Part shown: positions 1 to 11,200 of the stretch, piece by piece
Position numbering within the stretch: position 1 is the first letter of the stretch
How the letters are laid out: the number at the start of each line of letters is the position of its first letter
DNA from: Rhynchopus sp. YZ270_cl-10
Taxonomy: Eukaryota > Euglenozoa > Diplonemea > Diplonemida > Diplonemidae
Assembly (NCBI GenBank): GCA_964035575.1
Contig: OZ037918.1
Span: forward strand, 682,001-746,000
Reading direction: 5' to 3'
Length of the DNA: 64,000 nucleotides
Made by a program: the position numbers and the translations under genes
Notes under the pieces: generated by a model
Database searches by the model: none
Told to the model about the DNA's origin: nothing
Seen by the model: only the letters and a program-made list of their open reading frames with translations

Positions 1-411
1 TTTGGGTGCCATGAGCGTCGTTTCTTTTTGTAAATGTACTGAGGTTACTGATAAGCGCCCGATTCTTTCGTGCCGCACATTCTTGGATGGGTAGCATCAT
101 TGTCGTTGGAGTAATCATTTTTTGAGGCTGTTGTGGGGTAGTAAATTTTCCGCGCGCAGCGCGGATTTTTTTTTTTTTTTCCCCTAAAAAAAAAGAAAGG
201 GTGCATGTGTTGACCCTCTCACATACTTTCAATTCTGTGAATTGAAAGTATATGAATCTAATTTTTTTGCAGCACCTTTTCCGTTTTCGTTTTTTTTTAT
301 TTGAAAAAAAACGTGTTCAATAAACTCTCTTGGTTATCAATTACAGAAGAGATGCAAAACAGTAGTGAAAAAGGGTTTTCTTCAATTTTTTTTTTTTATT
401 TCAACATACAG

Positions 412-575
412 ACAAACCTGCTGCGGATGTACTGAGAGTGGAGCCCTTCGACAGTACTACTGACTCTGAGCCTGCCCCTGTTAGTAAGGCGAAAAAGACC
501 AAGGAGGAGAAGAGCAAAAAGGAAACCACCAAGAAGGGAAAGGGATCTGGTAAACCCTCGGCAAGCAAGGCATGA
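412..575 (+). CDS. 3' terminal exon of a partial gene, Lys-rich C-terminus
   Basis: A T-rich tract ending in ACATACAG at 404-411 is followed by an open frame of 54 codons ending in TGA at 573-575. The peptide starts around KPAADVLRVEPF and ends in a strongly basic tail with many KK and KKETTKKGKG-like runs. Codon use is GC-richer than the flanks. No start codon precedes it in frame, so it is the last exon of a gene whose other exons lie left of the window; positions 1-411 would then be intron. That intron holds a GC hairpin (150-164) and a family-G hairpin (224-250). A family-D repeat begins 15 bp after the stop. No domain is recognisable. Confidence 0.5.
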
Positions 576-1028
576 ACAAACAAAAAAAAGGTGGAGATTT
601 TGCACAAACTGTGGCAACACAACCCGCAATTACACTACTCCAACAATTTATCAACAGAACCACGACATGAAGATTGTACATAAAAATGGATGCTTTCTTT
701 CCAAAAAAGAAAAAAAGAAAAAAAAAAGAGTTGAAACTAATATTAGAGGGGTGGGGGAGGGGATGACGAGAAGCTTTTTTTTTTTCGTCTCTCCCCTCAA
801 TATCGAACGTTCTCCGTATTTTTGGGGCAGGAGGGAGAGGGGGTATGGTGTGGTTTGAGCTTCGCCGTTTGTAGATGGCTATGCGGAAAAAGAAAAAAAA
901 AGTGGAGTTCTTCGGGTGTCTACACTAAAACAACCAAGTTTTCAAAAAAGAAAAAAAAAAACACGGACAGGTGATTGTCGAAACTACAAAAAAGTTAAGT
1001 CGCACAAAGAAAAGAAAGAAAAAAAATA
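576..1028. other. Gene-free stretch with repeat families D and E
   Basis: The stretch holds a family-D repeat (590-660) and a family-E repeat (900-955) between A/T homopolymer tracts. No coding signal was seen. Confidence 0.6.
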
Positions 1029-1198
1029 CTAAACCATCTTGATCAGCCCCAGAGAAAATTCCTGATGAGTCTTTCTCTCTGCCATGCCCTTGATCAAGGT
1101 GTACGTGCCATGTGTCCCTACCGGTGTTCCGGTAAGGGCGTTGTTCACTTCTTCAACCTTCTTTTCCCTCTTCACGAAAAAGCCATAGTGACAACGAT
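1029..1198 (-). pseudogene. Minus-strand terminal coding exon or gene relic, unknown product
   Basis: On the minus strand, ACAACAG at 1199-1205 is followed by an exon-like open frame of 55 codons ending in TAG (1031-1029). Its codon use looks coding. The peptide runs from RCHYGFFVKREKKVEEV through TGTPVGTHGTYTLIKGMAE to SLGLIKMV. A second GC-rich coding-like piece lies just upstream on the same strand (about 1228-1320), but the reading frames do not join cleanly across the 45-bp gap. Upstream exons would have to fit before the + strand DUF4116 gene, so this is more likely the eroded end of an old gene than a working one. The product is not recognised. Confidence 0.4.
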
Positions 1199-1812
1199 CT
1201 GTTGTACATGAAGCACATTTATTTGATTTTGTTAGTGCCCCACCTCAATGCACACCTTCCCGCTCGTGTGGCACTCGTCCAGAACGCACGACGCAACGCC
1301 GCCCATCGCCGCACCATGCCTGCGTCCCGGAGGCGTTTTGCACTATCAACTTCACGTTGTCTTTTTTTTTGGTCGATGCAATGATCGTCGATTTTTTTTT
1401 AAAAAAAAAGCAAAGAACAGATCCCAAAGAGAAGGGATAAACACAACGACCGAAAACTGTGCCCAATATATCCCCACACCTAACTCCCATCCCGTAGCTA
1501 TTTTCAAAAGAAACCAAAAAAAATAAAAGTTTTCTTCATTGTTCTGGATTGACCTCGCACACAGGCCCTTCTCTGGTCAAGAGGAGACAAGACTGCCGTC
1601 TTTACCCTGATGTGTTGCTGTGTTCTTTAACTCTAACCTTTTCACAGCTGAAGGAGACCAGGTTGTTAACAATGTTGTTGTTTTTGTGTTCACGAAACAA
1701 GTACATGCAATGTCTATTGTCTCTGGATCCATCCATACCTCGTCTTGACCACCCACACCACCACACCAGGGCTATCCCTCCACCCTCCTCCTTCCTCTTT
1801 CCACCACGCAAG

Positions 1813-3642
1813 ATGGAAGTGTTCATCCGTGACCCAGACTGCGTGATCGAAGTGGGCATGAACGACTACGTATCGCACCTGAAGCAGAAGGTGGTGCAGG
1901 AAACAGGGTTGGCGGTGCAGGCGCTGCTCTTGGAGGGGGTGCGGCTGCCTGAGGAGGAGCTCTGCTGCTGCACAGATCTTGTGGACGGGTCTGTGCTCGA
2001 CCTTGAAATTTTCATCGACAAGGCGTCGCTGCGCAAACATTGGCTGGAGAGTGATGTGGATGTGTGCCGGGCTCCGTCTCAGCTGTGGACGGATGAGGTC
2101 TTTGTGTATGCGTTGCTTATGCGTGATGGTGATGTCAGTGCTGTTGTGCCTTTGACACCTCTGTTTGCAGATGTGTTGTTCATGCGACGTGTTGTTGCAG
2201 AGCAGCCAAGACACCTAGAACATCTGCAAGGTGCGGCAAGCCATGACAGACAGGTGGTATCGCGCGCTGTGTGCAGCGCACGCTGGGACATGTCATACTT
2301 CAAACACATCTCACCAGTCATGCAGTGTGATTCATTTATTATGGAAACTACTGCACGGAATTCGAATTGGTCTGAGGCAATATTTCGCTTGCTGCCACTC
2401 TCGATACGGGATACATTGCGCACAGTTCTGCAGTACGTGGAGAGGAGACCTTCTTGCTTGCAGTACGCCTCGACTGCGATGCAGAACCACTGGGAGGTGG
2501 TGCTCACTCACATCAAAGCAACGCCGTCAGCCACCGGCATGGCCGAGGTGCCTCTGTCGCTTTGGTCGGACCTCAGGGTTATGATTCCTGTGGTGTCGAG
2601 AGACGCACGCTGCCTGCAGGGTGATTCCGCACGCCACCTTCGGAGCAACGTGCAGATAGCTGATGCTGCAGTGCAGAGCAGTCGGTGGGAGTCTTCCCTT
2701 GCGTTGTTTCTGGAGGGTGAGGCAACGAAGGTGGCGGCGCGGAAAGATGTACACAGTTTGCGCTACCTCCCTGAGTTGTGCAGTAACACGGAGTACATGC
2801 TGGTTCAAACATCACATACTGCAGAGAGCCTGCAGTATGCATCCGAGACGCTGAAGGGAGACAAGAAGGTTGTGCTGTCTGCCATACGCAGCAAGACGTG
2901 GGATGATGCATACCTGCAGCACGTAGCAGAGCCACTGCTGTCATGCATCGATGTGATGGCAGCTCTCATCAAGAAGAACGCAGGTCTCATGCAGCATGCA
3001 TCAGACGTTATCCGCTCGAGTCGCAAGCTGTGGATATTGGCGATAGACAGCAGGACGTGGAAGGCTTCGCTGCTGCAGTATGCATCTGACGAACTGAGGG
3101 CAGACAGGAAGCTGGTGTGGATCGCCCTGCAGAAGGACGCCAGAGCAGTGGAGTACGCAGACCCCACACTGTGCGACAACAAGGAGCTCATGTTGAAAGG
3201 CATGCGTGTGTGCCCTTCTGTGATACTGCGATGGGCGTCCTCCAGACTGCGTGCAGATGAAGACTTCATGTTTGAGTGTGTGATGGACGAGACAAGCAAC
3301 CTGCAGTATGCATCAGTGTCTCTGCGGTCGGACACAGACTTCGTGAAGCGCTTGCTGGTGCACAGACGGGATGTGCTTTTGTACGCAAGCAAAGCTATTA
3401 CTGATAATAAGAAGTTCATAAAGACGTGTGTTGCAAAGTACGGATCCCGCCTCAAGCTGCCATTGTCTGTGCAGAGGGAACGTGACGCGAAGGAACGGGC
3501 AGCAGAAGAAAAGCGTGCAGCGAAGGAACGTGCAGCCAAGGTGGCTAAGCTCGAAAGGCTGAGGTTCATGTTCTCCAACGCTACCAGCGCTACAAGTAGC
3601 GCGCTACACGCGACAAAAAAAAACAAAAACCAAAAAAAGTAG
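1813..3642 (+). CDS. Ubiquitin-like/DUF4116 repeat protein, copy 1
   Basis: 609-aa protein. Residues 1-70 (MEVFIRDPDCVIEVG onward) resemble a ubiquitin fold: a beta-hairpin, then LKQKVVQETGL as the helix, then LLLEGVRLPEE in place of ubiquitin LIFAGKQLED. The rest is a string of DUF4116 units of the LQYAS..LR.D...V type, for example at 2818, 3067 and 3300. DUF4116 proteins are widespread in protists and some bacteria with no known function; the fold is probably helical repeat. Start choice: MEVF opens the ubiquitin-like domain, and CACCAG at 1764-1769 is a suitable trans-splice acceptor; in-frame ATGs further upstream (1672) encode low-complexity sequence. Compared with copy 2 it has one extra repeat unit of about 26 residues near residue 450. 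Its last ~35 residues derive from an interspersed repeat (3536-3580). Confidence 0.8.
   Translation: MEVFIRDPDCVIEVGMNDYVSHLKQKVVQETGLAVQALLLEGVRLPEEELCCCTDLVDGSVLDLEIFIDKASLRKHWLESDVDVCRAPSQLWTDEVFVYALLMRDGDVSAVVPLTPLFADVLFMRRVVAEQPRHLEHLQGAASHDRQVVSRAVCSARWDMSYFKHISPVMQCDSFIMETTARNSNWSEAIFRLLPLSIRDTLRTVLQYVERRPSCLQYASTAMQNHWEVVLTHIKATPSATGMAEVPLSLWSDLRVMIPVVSRDARCLQGDSARHLRSNVQIADAAVQSSRWESSLALFLEGEATKVAARKDVHSLRYLPELCSNTEYMLVQTSHTAESLQYASETLKGDKKVVLSAIRSKTWDDAYLQHVAEPLLSCIDVMAALIKKNAGLMQHASDVIRSSRKLWILAIDSRTWKASLLQYASDELRADRKLVWIALQKDARAVEYADPTLCDNKELMLKGMRVCPSVILRWASSRLRADEDFMFECVMDETSNLQYASVSLRSDTDFVKRLLVHRRDVLLYASKAITDNKKFIKTCVAKYGSRLKLPLSVQRERDAKERAAEEKRAAKERAAKVAKLERLRFMFSNATSATSSALHATKKNKNQKK
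3536..3580 (+). repeat. Family A repeat exonised in the DUF4116 copy 1 C-terminus
   Basis: The coding bases match the family-A consensus (AAGGTGGCTAAGC..CGA.AGGCT.AGGTTCAT in outline) at roughly 34 of 41 positions. The two DUF4116 copies are collinear up to GCAGCCAA and then diverge exactly where this match begins, so copy 1 took its C-terminus from the repeat. Confidence 0.6.
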
Positions 3643-5017
3643 TTATACTGAAGCAAATTGCGTCAAACACACAGATTTCCACTTTAGGACACGTTTCTGA
3701 TGGGTGCCTGAGCAGTTTTGAGGGGAAAAAATAGCTATTTTTTACCGACCAGAAAAGTCGTTTTCTTGATGAGTGTTTTCTGAGTGCACACTCTGAAATC
3801 ACGAATCAAGAGAAAACGACTTTTTGGGAGGTGAAAACAGGGCTTCGTTGAAATTTTCTGGCTTTGAGGAACTTTCACACACAATTTTAACGGGGTTTAT
3901 CTGTGTACCTGTGTACCTGCGTACCTGGGTACCTGGGCCGAGAATACACCAGTACCCAGGTGCCTGGGTGCCCAGACACACCACTGTACCCAGAATCCAG
4001 TCTCCCACCCAGAAAACCTACTCATACACCAGAAAAGTGAAAATAGCTACTCGATCAGAAAAGTAGCTGGGAAAAGTTCAGAAAAAGCCAGAAAATTTCA
4101 ACAAACTACTTTGTTACATTTTTCCAGCGTTTTCTTCACAGTAGAATCCTTATTTTCTTGTCGTGTAGACTGTTTTCTGTGTCGTGTAGGATATTGTGTT
4201 TTCTCGTTGTCATGTTGCCTGGGTACCAGAAAGTGATAGGTACTACAGTGCACAGTGTACACGTGTATAAAACCATAACACTGGAAAAAATGTGAAAAAT
4301 CACTATTTCCTCCTCGAGAACAGCCATTTTCCTTCACTCATGTTTCCTTTGCGTACAAAGAAAACACTCGTGAGGAAAACGACTGCTCTCTCGAGAAAAA
4401 AATAGCTATTTTTGCAGTTATTTTAGAGTTGTCGCGCGCACAATCTTTTTGTAGCGCCCCCCCTCGCGACAGTAGCGCTGGTAGCACTGTCTTCTCACCT
4501 TCTCTTTTTTTTTTTGAAACCTTGGTTGTATTAGTGTAGATTTGTTCACTTTGGCACCCATGTACGGTGCTGTTCAGCTGTCCGTATATTTGTTTACACT
4601 TTTTTTTGTTTCTGTACGCACGTGGAGAATATCCCTCTTTCAAGTTTTGTTTTCAAAGGTTTGGGCACATTTAGTGCACCCTATTATACTTTCTATTCAG
4701 TAGAATAGAAAGTATACGAAATGTTTCGTTTTCTTTATTGTTCTGGATTGACCTCGCACACAGGCCCTTCTCTGGTCAAGAGGAGACGAGACAGCCGTCT
4801 TTACCCTGATGTGTTGCTGTGTACTTTAACTCTAACCTTTTCACAGCTGAAGGAGACCAGGTTGTTAACAATGTTGTTGTTGTTGTTGTTGTGTTCACGA
4901 AACAAGTACATGCAATGTCTATTGTCTCTGGATCCATCCATACCTCGTCTTGACCACCCACACCACCACACCAGGGCTATCCCTCCACCCTCCTCCTTCC
5001 TCTTTCCACCACGCAAG
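3643..5017. other. Intergenic region between the DUF4116 copies
   Basis: It contains a short foldback with arms 3753-3770 and 3804-3823, (GTACCTG)n-like tracts around 3895-3935, a family-E repeat on the minus strand (4514-4548), a family-G hairpin (4685-4716), and from 4738 the duplicated leader of copy 2. The leader contains polypyrimidine-AG sites at about 4760 and 4846 and a variable TTG microsatellite (4870-4890). No other gene is visible. Confidence 0.6.
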
Positions 5018-6829
5018 ATGGAGGTGTTCATCCGTGACCCAGACTGCGTGATCGAAGTGGGCATGAACGACTACGTATCGCACCTGAAGCAGAAGGTGGT
5101 GCAGGAAACAGGGTTGGCGGTGCAGGCGCTGCTCTTGGAGGGGGTGCGGCTGCCTGAGGAGGAGCTCTGCTGCTGCACAGATCTTGTGGACGGGTCTGTG
5201 CTCGACCTTGAAATTTTCATCGACAAGGCGTCGCTGCGCAAACATTGGCTGGAGAGTGATGTGGATGTGTGCCGGGCTCCGTCTCAACTGTGGACGGATG
5301 AGGACTTTGTGTACCAGGTGCTTATGCGTGATGGTGATGTCAGTGCTGTTGTGCCTTTGACACCTCTGTTTGCAGACAGTGCGTTCATGCGACGTGTTGT
5401 TGCAGAGCAGCCAAGACACCTAGAACATCTGCAAGGTGCGGCAAGTCATGACAGGCAGGTGGCATGGTGCGCTGTGCAAAGCACACGCTGGGATATCTCA
5501 TACTTCCAGCACGTCTCACCAGCCATGCAGTGTGATTCATTTATTATAACAACTACTTCGTGCAGGTCGCATTGGTCTGAGGCAATGTTTCGCTTGCTGC
5601 CACTCTCGATACGGGATACATTGCGCACAGTTCTGCAGTACGTGGAGAGGAGACCATCTTGCTTGCAGTACGCCTCGACTGCGATGCAGAACCACTGGGG
5701 GGTGGTGCTCACTCACATCAAAGCAACGCCGTTAGCCACCGGCATGGCCGAGGTGCCTCTGTCGCTTCGGTCGGACCTCAGGGTTATGATTCCTGTGGTG
5801 TCGAGAGACGCGTGCTGCCTGCGGGATGATTCCGTACGGCACCTTCGCAGCAACGCGAAGGTAGTTCATGCTGCATTGCGGAGCAGACGGTGGGAGTCTT
5901 CCCTTGTGTTGCTTCTGGAGGGTGAGGCAACGAAGGTGATGGTGTGGAAAGACGTACAGAATTTTCGCTACTTCCCTGAGTTGCGCAATGACAGAGAGTT
6001 CATGGCGGTTCAAATATCACATAATGCAGAGTTCCTGCAGTATGCACCCGAGACGCTGAAGGGAGACAAGAAGGTTGTGCTGTCTGCCATACGCAGCAAG
6101 ACGTGGGATGATGCATACCTGCAGCACGTAGCAGAGCCACTGCTGTCATGCGACGATGTGATGGCAGCTCTCATCAACAAGAACGCAGGTTTCCTGCAGC
6201 ATGCATCAGACGTTATCCGCTCGAGTCGCAAGGTTGTGGAGTTGGCGATAGACAGCAGGACGTGGAAGACTTCGCTGCTGCAGTATGCATCTGACGAACT
6301 GAGGGCAGACAGGAAGCTGGTGTGGATCACCATGCAGAAGGACGTCAGAGCACTGCGGTGGGCGTCCTCCAGACTGCGTGCAGATGAAGACTTCGTGTTT
6401 GAGCGTGTGATGGAGAGGACAAGCAACCTGCAGTATGCATCAGTGTCTCTGCGGTCGGACACAGACTTCGTGAAGCGCTTGCTGGTGTACAGACGGGATG
6501 TGATTTTGTACGCAGGCAAAGCTATTCTGTGTGATGAGAACTTCATAGAGAAGTGTGTTGCAAGGTACGGATCCCGCCTCAAGCTGCCATTGTCTGTGCA
6601 GACGGAACGTGACGCAAAGGAACGTGCGGCAGCCAAAAAACGTGCAGCAGAAGAAGAGCGTGCAGCAAAGGAACGTGCAGCCAACGCACATGCACGGCGC
6701 TGCAATTATGTGTGCGCCTCTGATGATTCTTCAGACTCAGACGAATCTGAGGAATGTTACTACGAGACAAGGCTTGTCCCAAGAGATGCATGTACTCGTG
6801 GTCAGCGTTTTAGAGCTGTCTGCTGGTGA
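5018..6829 (+). CDS. Ubiquitin-like/DUF4116 repeat protein, copy 2
   Basis: 603-aa paralogue of the gene at 1813, from a tandem duplication that includes the 5' leader. The ubiquitin-like N-terminus is almost identical. The repeats differ by scattered substitutions, and one unit present in copy 1 is missing (the QKDVRAL..RWASS join near residue 445), as expected of contraction within a repeat array. The C-terminus is unlike copy 1: an Ala/Lys/Glu/Arg-rich linker (AAKKRAAEEERAAKERAA), then an acidic DDSSDSDESEE stretch and a Cys-containing tail. This is probably the ancestral end, since copy 1 breaks off at a repeat. Start chosen as for copy 1, with an acceptor-like CACCAG at 4969-4974. Confidence 0.8.
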   Translation: MEVFIRDPDCVIEVGMNDYVSHLKQKVVQETGLAVQALLLEGVRLPEEELCCCTDLVDGSVLDLEIFIDKASLRKHWLESDVDVCRAPSQLWTDEDFVYQVLMRDGDVSAVVPLTPLFADSAFMRRVVAEQPRHLEHLQGAASHDRQVAWCAVQSTRWDISYFQHVSPAMQCDSFIITTTSCRSHWSEAMFRLLPLSIRDTLRTVLQYVERRPSCLQYASTAMQNHWGVVLTHIKATPLATGMAEVPLSLRSDLRVMIPVVSRDACCLRDDSVRHLRSNAKVVHAALRSRRWESSLVLLLEGEATKVMVWKDVQNFRYFPELRNDREFMAVQISHNAEFLQYAPETLKGDKKVVLSAIRSKTWDDAYLQHVAEPLLSCDDVMAALINKNAGFLQHASDVIRSSRKVVELAIDSRTWKTSLLQYASDELRADRKLVWITMQKDVRALRWASSRLRADEDFVFERVMERTSNLQYASVSLRSDTDFVKRLLVYRRDVILYAGKAILCDENFIEKCVARYGSRLKLPLSVQTERDAKERAAAKKRAAEEERAAKERAANAHARRCNYVCASDDSSDSDESEECYYETRLVPRDACTRGQRFRAVCW

Positions 6830-7275
6830 AATTACAAAGACGCTTATCTGGGGTGCTCCCCCACAAGAAGGTGAGGATCTTTGAAAAGCTTTCTTAGATG
6901 TGTGCACGAGAGGCATGTTCAGCTTTCAAAAGCTTCTTTGCCACCCTCGACCCTCGACACTGTCGTCCCAAGCGTACCAAGTTCCACCATAAACCACAGT
7001 AATCCGGAGCTGGGTTGAACTGTTTTTTCGTAAATGGGAAGCCAAACCCGACTTTTTTCCACTCGGCTGTTATTTCAAGGTGGCTAAGCACGAGAGGCTT
7101 AGCTTCATCTTATCAACTTTTCTTTTTTTTGAAAACTTGTTTGTATTAGTGTAGATTTGTTCACTTTGGCACCCATGTACGGTGATGTTCAGCTGTCCGT
7201 ATATTTGTTTGCACTTTATTTATTTCTGTGTGCACATGCATGATCATCTTTCAGCCTTCGTTTGTTTTCTTTTTT

Positions 7276-7426
7276 TTTCTTTTCTGGATTGACCTCGCAC
7301 ACAGGCCCTTCTCTGGTCAAGAGGAGACGAGACAGCCGTCTTTACCCTGATGTGTTGCTGTGTACTTTAACTCTAACCTTTTCACAGCTGAAGGAGACCA
7401 GGTCGTTAACAATGTTGTTGTTTATG
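7276..7426 (+). pseudogene. Truncated third DUF4116 5' leader
   Basis: About 150 bp match the leaders of both DUF4116 genes (1545-1690 and 4742-4885), including the CACACAG and TTTTCACAG acceptor-like sites, and the match stops just after AACAATGTTGTTG. The upstream flank (7129-7220) also matches the flank of copy 2 (4514-4605). No DUF4116 coding sequence follows. It is a third duplication unit that lost its gene or was copied incompletely. Confidence 0.75.
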
Positions 7427-7832
7427 CTTTGCGATGTGTGCAAAGTGTCAATTGAATTTTTGTTTGGGGTTTCTCCGAACAGCCATTGCCTTTGTTGAAG
7501 TCTCTGGCATTCGTTGTTGCTGTTGTTGTTTTTCAACTGTTTGGTCTCTTTTTCTTTTTTGTCACGCACCAAGATGTCCTTTCACGAGGGGGGCTTTGTA
7601 TTTCAGATGTAAACCTCGAAATGGATGTGTGGACTGCATGGTTGGGTGTCCACCCACGGTACACCTGGTCATTGCACCAAGGTACACTGTTCGCGAGAGG
7701 TCTTCTGTATTTTAAGTCAACTTTCAATGAAAGCCGTACATAATATCGATTGTAATCAAAGTGACTAAGCACAGAGAAGCTTGACAAAATCTAAAAAAGA
7801 ATTTTTTTTCTTTCTTTTTGCACCCTATTTTA

Positions 7833-7982
7833 ATTGGGTGATCTATGAACGGGGAGAGATTTTTTCACTAGCTCTCAGTAAGCTCTCACAGGCTCTCATA
7901 GACTCTCACAAGCTCTCACAAGGTCTCACAGGCTCTCACAGCCTGTTACGTGTCTCACGGAGATGATCATAGATCACCCAAT
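7833..7982. mobile_element. MITE-like foldback, 16-bp perfect TIRs
   Basis: Terminal inverted repeats ATTGGGTGATCTATGA at 7833-7848 and 7967-7982 enclose an imperfect tandem array of AGCTCTCA-like units. Flanks read TTTA-like on both sides, possibly a target duplication. A related, more diverged copy lies at 15028-15130. No coding capacity. Confidence 0.6.
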
Positions 7983-8260
7983 TTATACCTTCTATTCAGT
8001 AGAATAGAAAGTATTGGTACCCCAGAAATCCAAAAAAAAATCAAGTACGTACCAACTACGCACTAAGTACGCAAGAAGTACGCACTATGGGGGTCAGGAG
8101 CACCAAGGTATATGGAAATAAATTCTTTTTGTACCCCCACACCACCCCCACATCAGTCTACCTTCCTACCTCAGAGCACACAGCACACCTCATACTCCAA
8201 TATGCCTGAACATTAGCACCGGGATTTTTTTTTCTCTAGATTTTTTTTTCTTTTTTTTAA

Positions 8261-11200
8261 ATGGCTACTGTCTCCTTGTATGACAGGAGTATTGAGTCCT
8301 TGTATGAAATTCGCGGGTTGGGCGATGGGAAGGTGACACACCTGAACCTTCATATGAATCGTCTCACGACACTTGATGGCGCAGAGGAGAAGGGCGCGTC
8401 TGCTCTCATCGAGCTGGATGTAAGCAGCAATTTGCTTCGCTCATTGAAGGGAGTTGGCCACCTGGCGAACCTTACTGTTTTGAATGTCAGCGCAAACCGG
8501 CTTCTCAAAATTCCTGACTGTGCGAATTTGATTAATCTTCAAAGATTTATTGGTTCTTACAATACTTTTAAAGAGTTTTCTGGTTTACGCAAATGCTCGA
8601 ACCTTCTTCAACTCGAGCTGGAAGGCAATTCTATCACCGACCTTAACAGCCTTGCCCCTTTAAAAGAGTTATCACGTCTGGAAAAGGTGTCTTTCCGTGT
8701 TGCGGCGCAGAGCCTTACCTTATCAGGGTATCCTGAAGAGCCGGCATCTACCGCACCGTATACTGCGTCGAACCCTGTTTGCGCTTTGGGAGCGTATAGG
8801 GGTACGGTGTTGAAATTGCTTCCTCATTTGGTGTCGTTGGATAAGCAAACGTTGGCAGGGGTAGGGGAAGAAGGGTTGTATGGGTGGCCTGGTAATGCGA
8901 ATGCAGGGAGGGGGCGTGAGGTGCGTGATGTGTCAGCAGAGGCATCGTCATTGAGTATAGGCTCGCAGTCGACTGATACACCGCACGTTGTGGTGTTGCA
9001 GTATGCAAAGGATGATATCTTGTCCTCCTCCTCCTCCTCATCTGATAGTACACCACGTATGGTACGGAGACCGCGCAAAGAAAGACACCTTAAAAGCCAA
9101 AAAGGGCAGACTCAGAGTCAGACGCAGACGCAGACGCAGACTCAGAGTCACATTCTCGAAGCGTTGCGGATGAGGCAAAACCCTCCTCCCCCTCCTCCTC
9201 CTCTTCTGTCACCTCCACCATCATTCCAAACGTTTGGATCGCAAACCGAAGTATTGGTCCACGAAATGGATGTCCAAACTGAGATATTCCAAATAAGTCG
9301 TGGCTGTTCTACTGGAGGTGAATGGGTGGCATCTGACATATTAAAAGCAGAGCGAGCGGAGCGGGGGGTGGTCGAAGCGAGAGAGCGGGAGCTGTTACGG
9401 CAGGTGGAGGCGATGGCGGTGATGAGAGACAATGTGACGTCTGAGGTGGCGAATGAGCGGGCGATGCTGAAGCAGAAATGCACAGAGATGGCGCAGAAGT
9501 GCGAAATGCTTACCGCCACCCTAGAGACACGTGGTGCGGACAATGATGCACTTCGCGTCGAAAAGCACAAAACATCACTCCAACTCTCTGCCCTCCGCTC
9601 AGAACTGCACCGCCGAGAGACCGACCACCACAACCAGCTTGCCTCCCTCCGCCAGCACCACACCATCGATCTCTCCCAACGCACCTCGGACGCAACCAGC
9701 ACCCTCACCCTCCACCAAAAAGAGCTCTCTGAACAAAACACCCGACTCACCGCAGACTTCGAACGGAAGCTGGATGAGTCCCACACCACACACCAAACCC
9801 GATTGGAAACTTTAACCCGAAAATTTGACCGAGAAAAAGCCGAGTTAATCGAACACCACAACGACACTTTAAACCTTAACGTTACAAAAATAAGGAAGGA
9901 GTGTGTTCGGAAATATGAAGCGGCTTTGGTTGAACTGTCTGATGCGTACAAACAGCAGAAGGAAGCAACGAGGAAGTACCATGCTCAGGCAAAGCGGCTG
10001 GAAAAGGAGTTGGGGCGCAATGCAACAGAGTTGGAGGAGGTGCGGGAGAAGGCACAGCGTGCAGCCACACAGCACCGCCTTGCTGTCGAACAACAGAACA
10101 CACTTCTCCACGAGGAACAGAGGGGTGCCGAGGAGCTTCGGCTGAAGGTGCGGGAGCTGATGGCAACACCGGCACCGCCACCGCCACCGCCACCTCCGGT
10201 AATGCCGCCGCCTGACCCTATGTATTCTCCAGAGGCGTTTCATGTCTTGCGTACGGAGACAACAGAGCTGCATAGACAGTTGGCAGCTGCCGATGCGCAT
10301 GTGGGTGCCCTGACAGATCAGATGAAGGAAAAGGAAAAGGCCATAGAGCGTCTGCTGAACCAGCTCGAAGGGGCAGATGAGGATGTGGATGTGGTGAGAC
10401 GGCAGCTCGAGGAGGAGCAGGCTATGCGGAAGAGGGTTGAGGCGAATTTGCAGGTATGTGTCAATTCCTTTTTTTTTTTTTTTTGTGTTTGTTTGTTTTT
10501 TTTTCATGGTCATTTTCATGGTGCATGGAATGACAATAAGGAGGCCCCATTCAGCTACCCAGAGAGAGGCAAATATTCTTGCCTTAACCTGAACTATAAT
10601 AAAGAAATGGGGGAGGGTAACTGACTGAGATGTGTTTGGGTTTCAACTCTCTTTGTTACAGTCTTCGCTACGTGAAATGGAGAAGACTGCGAAGGACAAA
10701 CGACGACGTCTGGAGGATGATATGCAGCATGAGATCGACGAAGCCGTGCGTGAGCTCTCCGAGGCACGCAGTGATGAGAAAGGGCTGCGTCGCCGTCTTG
10801 CCGAGAGGGAGCGTGCAGTGGAGGAAAGCGCAGCACAGTGCGCTGCGCAGGCGCGTGAGTGCAGGGCTCTCAAGGACGACAGTGAGGCTCTCAAGGTTTG
10901 TTCCCCCTACCCCCGCACACCGACTTTGGGTAGTCCTACAAGGTTTTTTTATATTTTCAAAAAATTTTATTCTCGTAACATTATCCTAAAGTTGGCTGAG
11001 AGGTGGCTAAAAGGGCTTCCCAAGGGTGTAGGTGTATTACAGCGTCCTTTGTTTGTGCTTTCATCCGGGGCTGGCATCGTACGTGGGTCATTCGGAGGTG
11101 CCTGCATTAACTTCACCTTTGTTTTTTTCACATCCTTTCTTTTGTACAGAGTACTAACGCTACCTTGGAGGAGAGCAACCGGGAGTGCTACAAAAAGCTG

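Larger units (their letters stand above)
6830..8260. other. Intergenic region with truncated third leader, repeats and a MITE
   Basis: In order: a family-A repeat (7077-7128), a family-E repeat on the minus strand (7129-7162), the truncated DUF4116 leader (7276-7426), a family-C repeat (7566-7740), a partial family-A copy (7757-7795), a foldback (7833-7982), and a family-G hairpin (7986-8013). Confidence 0.6.

Noticed and set aside
1057-1175. CTGATGAG near 1062 as another hammerhead
   Set aside because: No complementary stem II precedes a GAAA at usable distance; it lies in a coding-like minus-strand exon.
9148-9951. 267-aa minus-strand frame opposite the LRR/coiled-coil gene
   Set aside because: Antisense of a coiled-coil region; the + frame has clear heptads and splicing.
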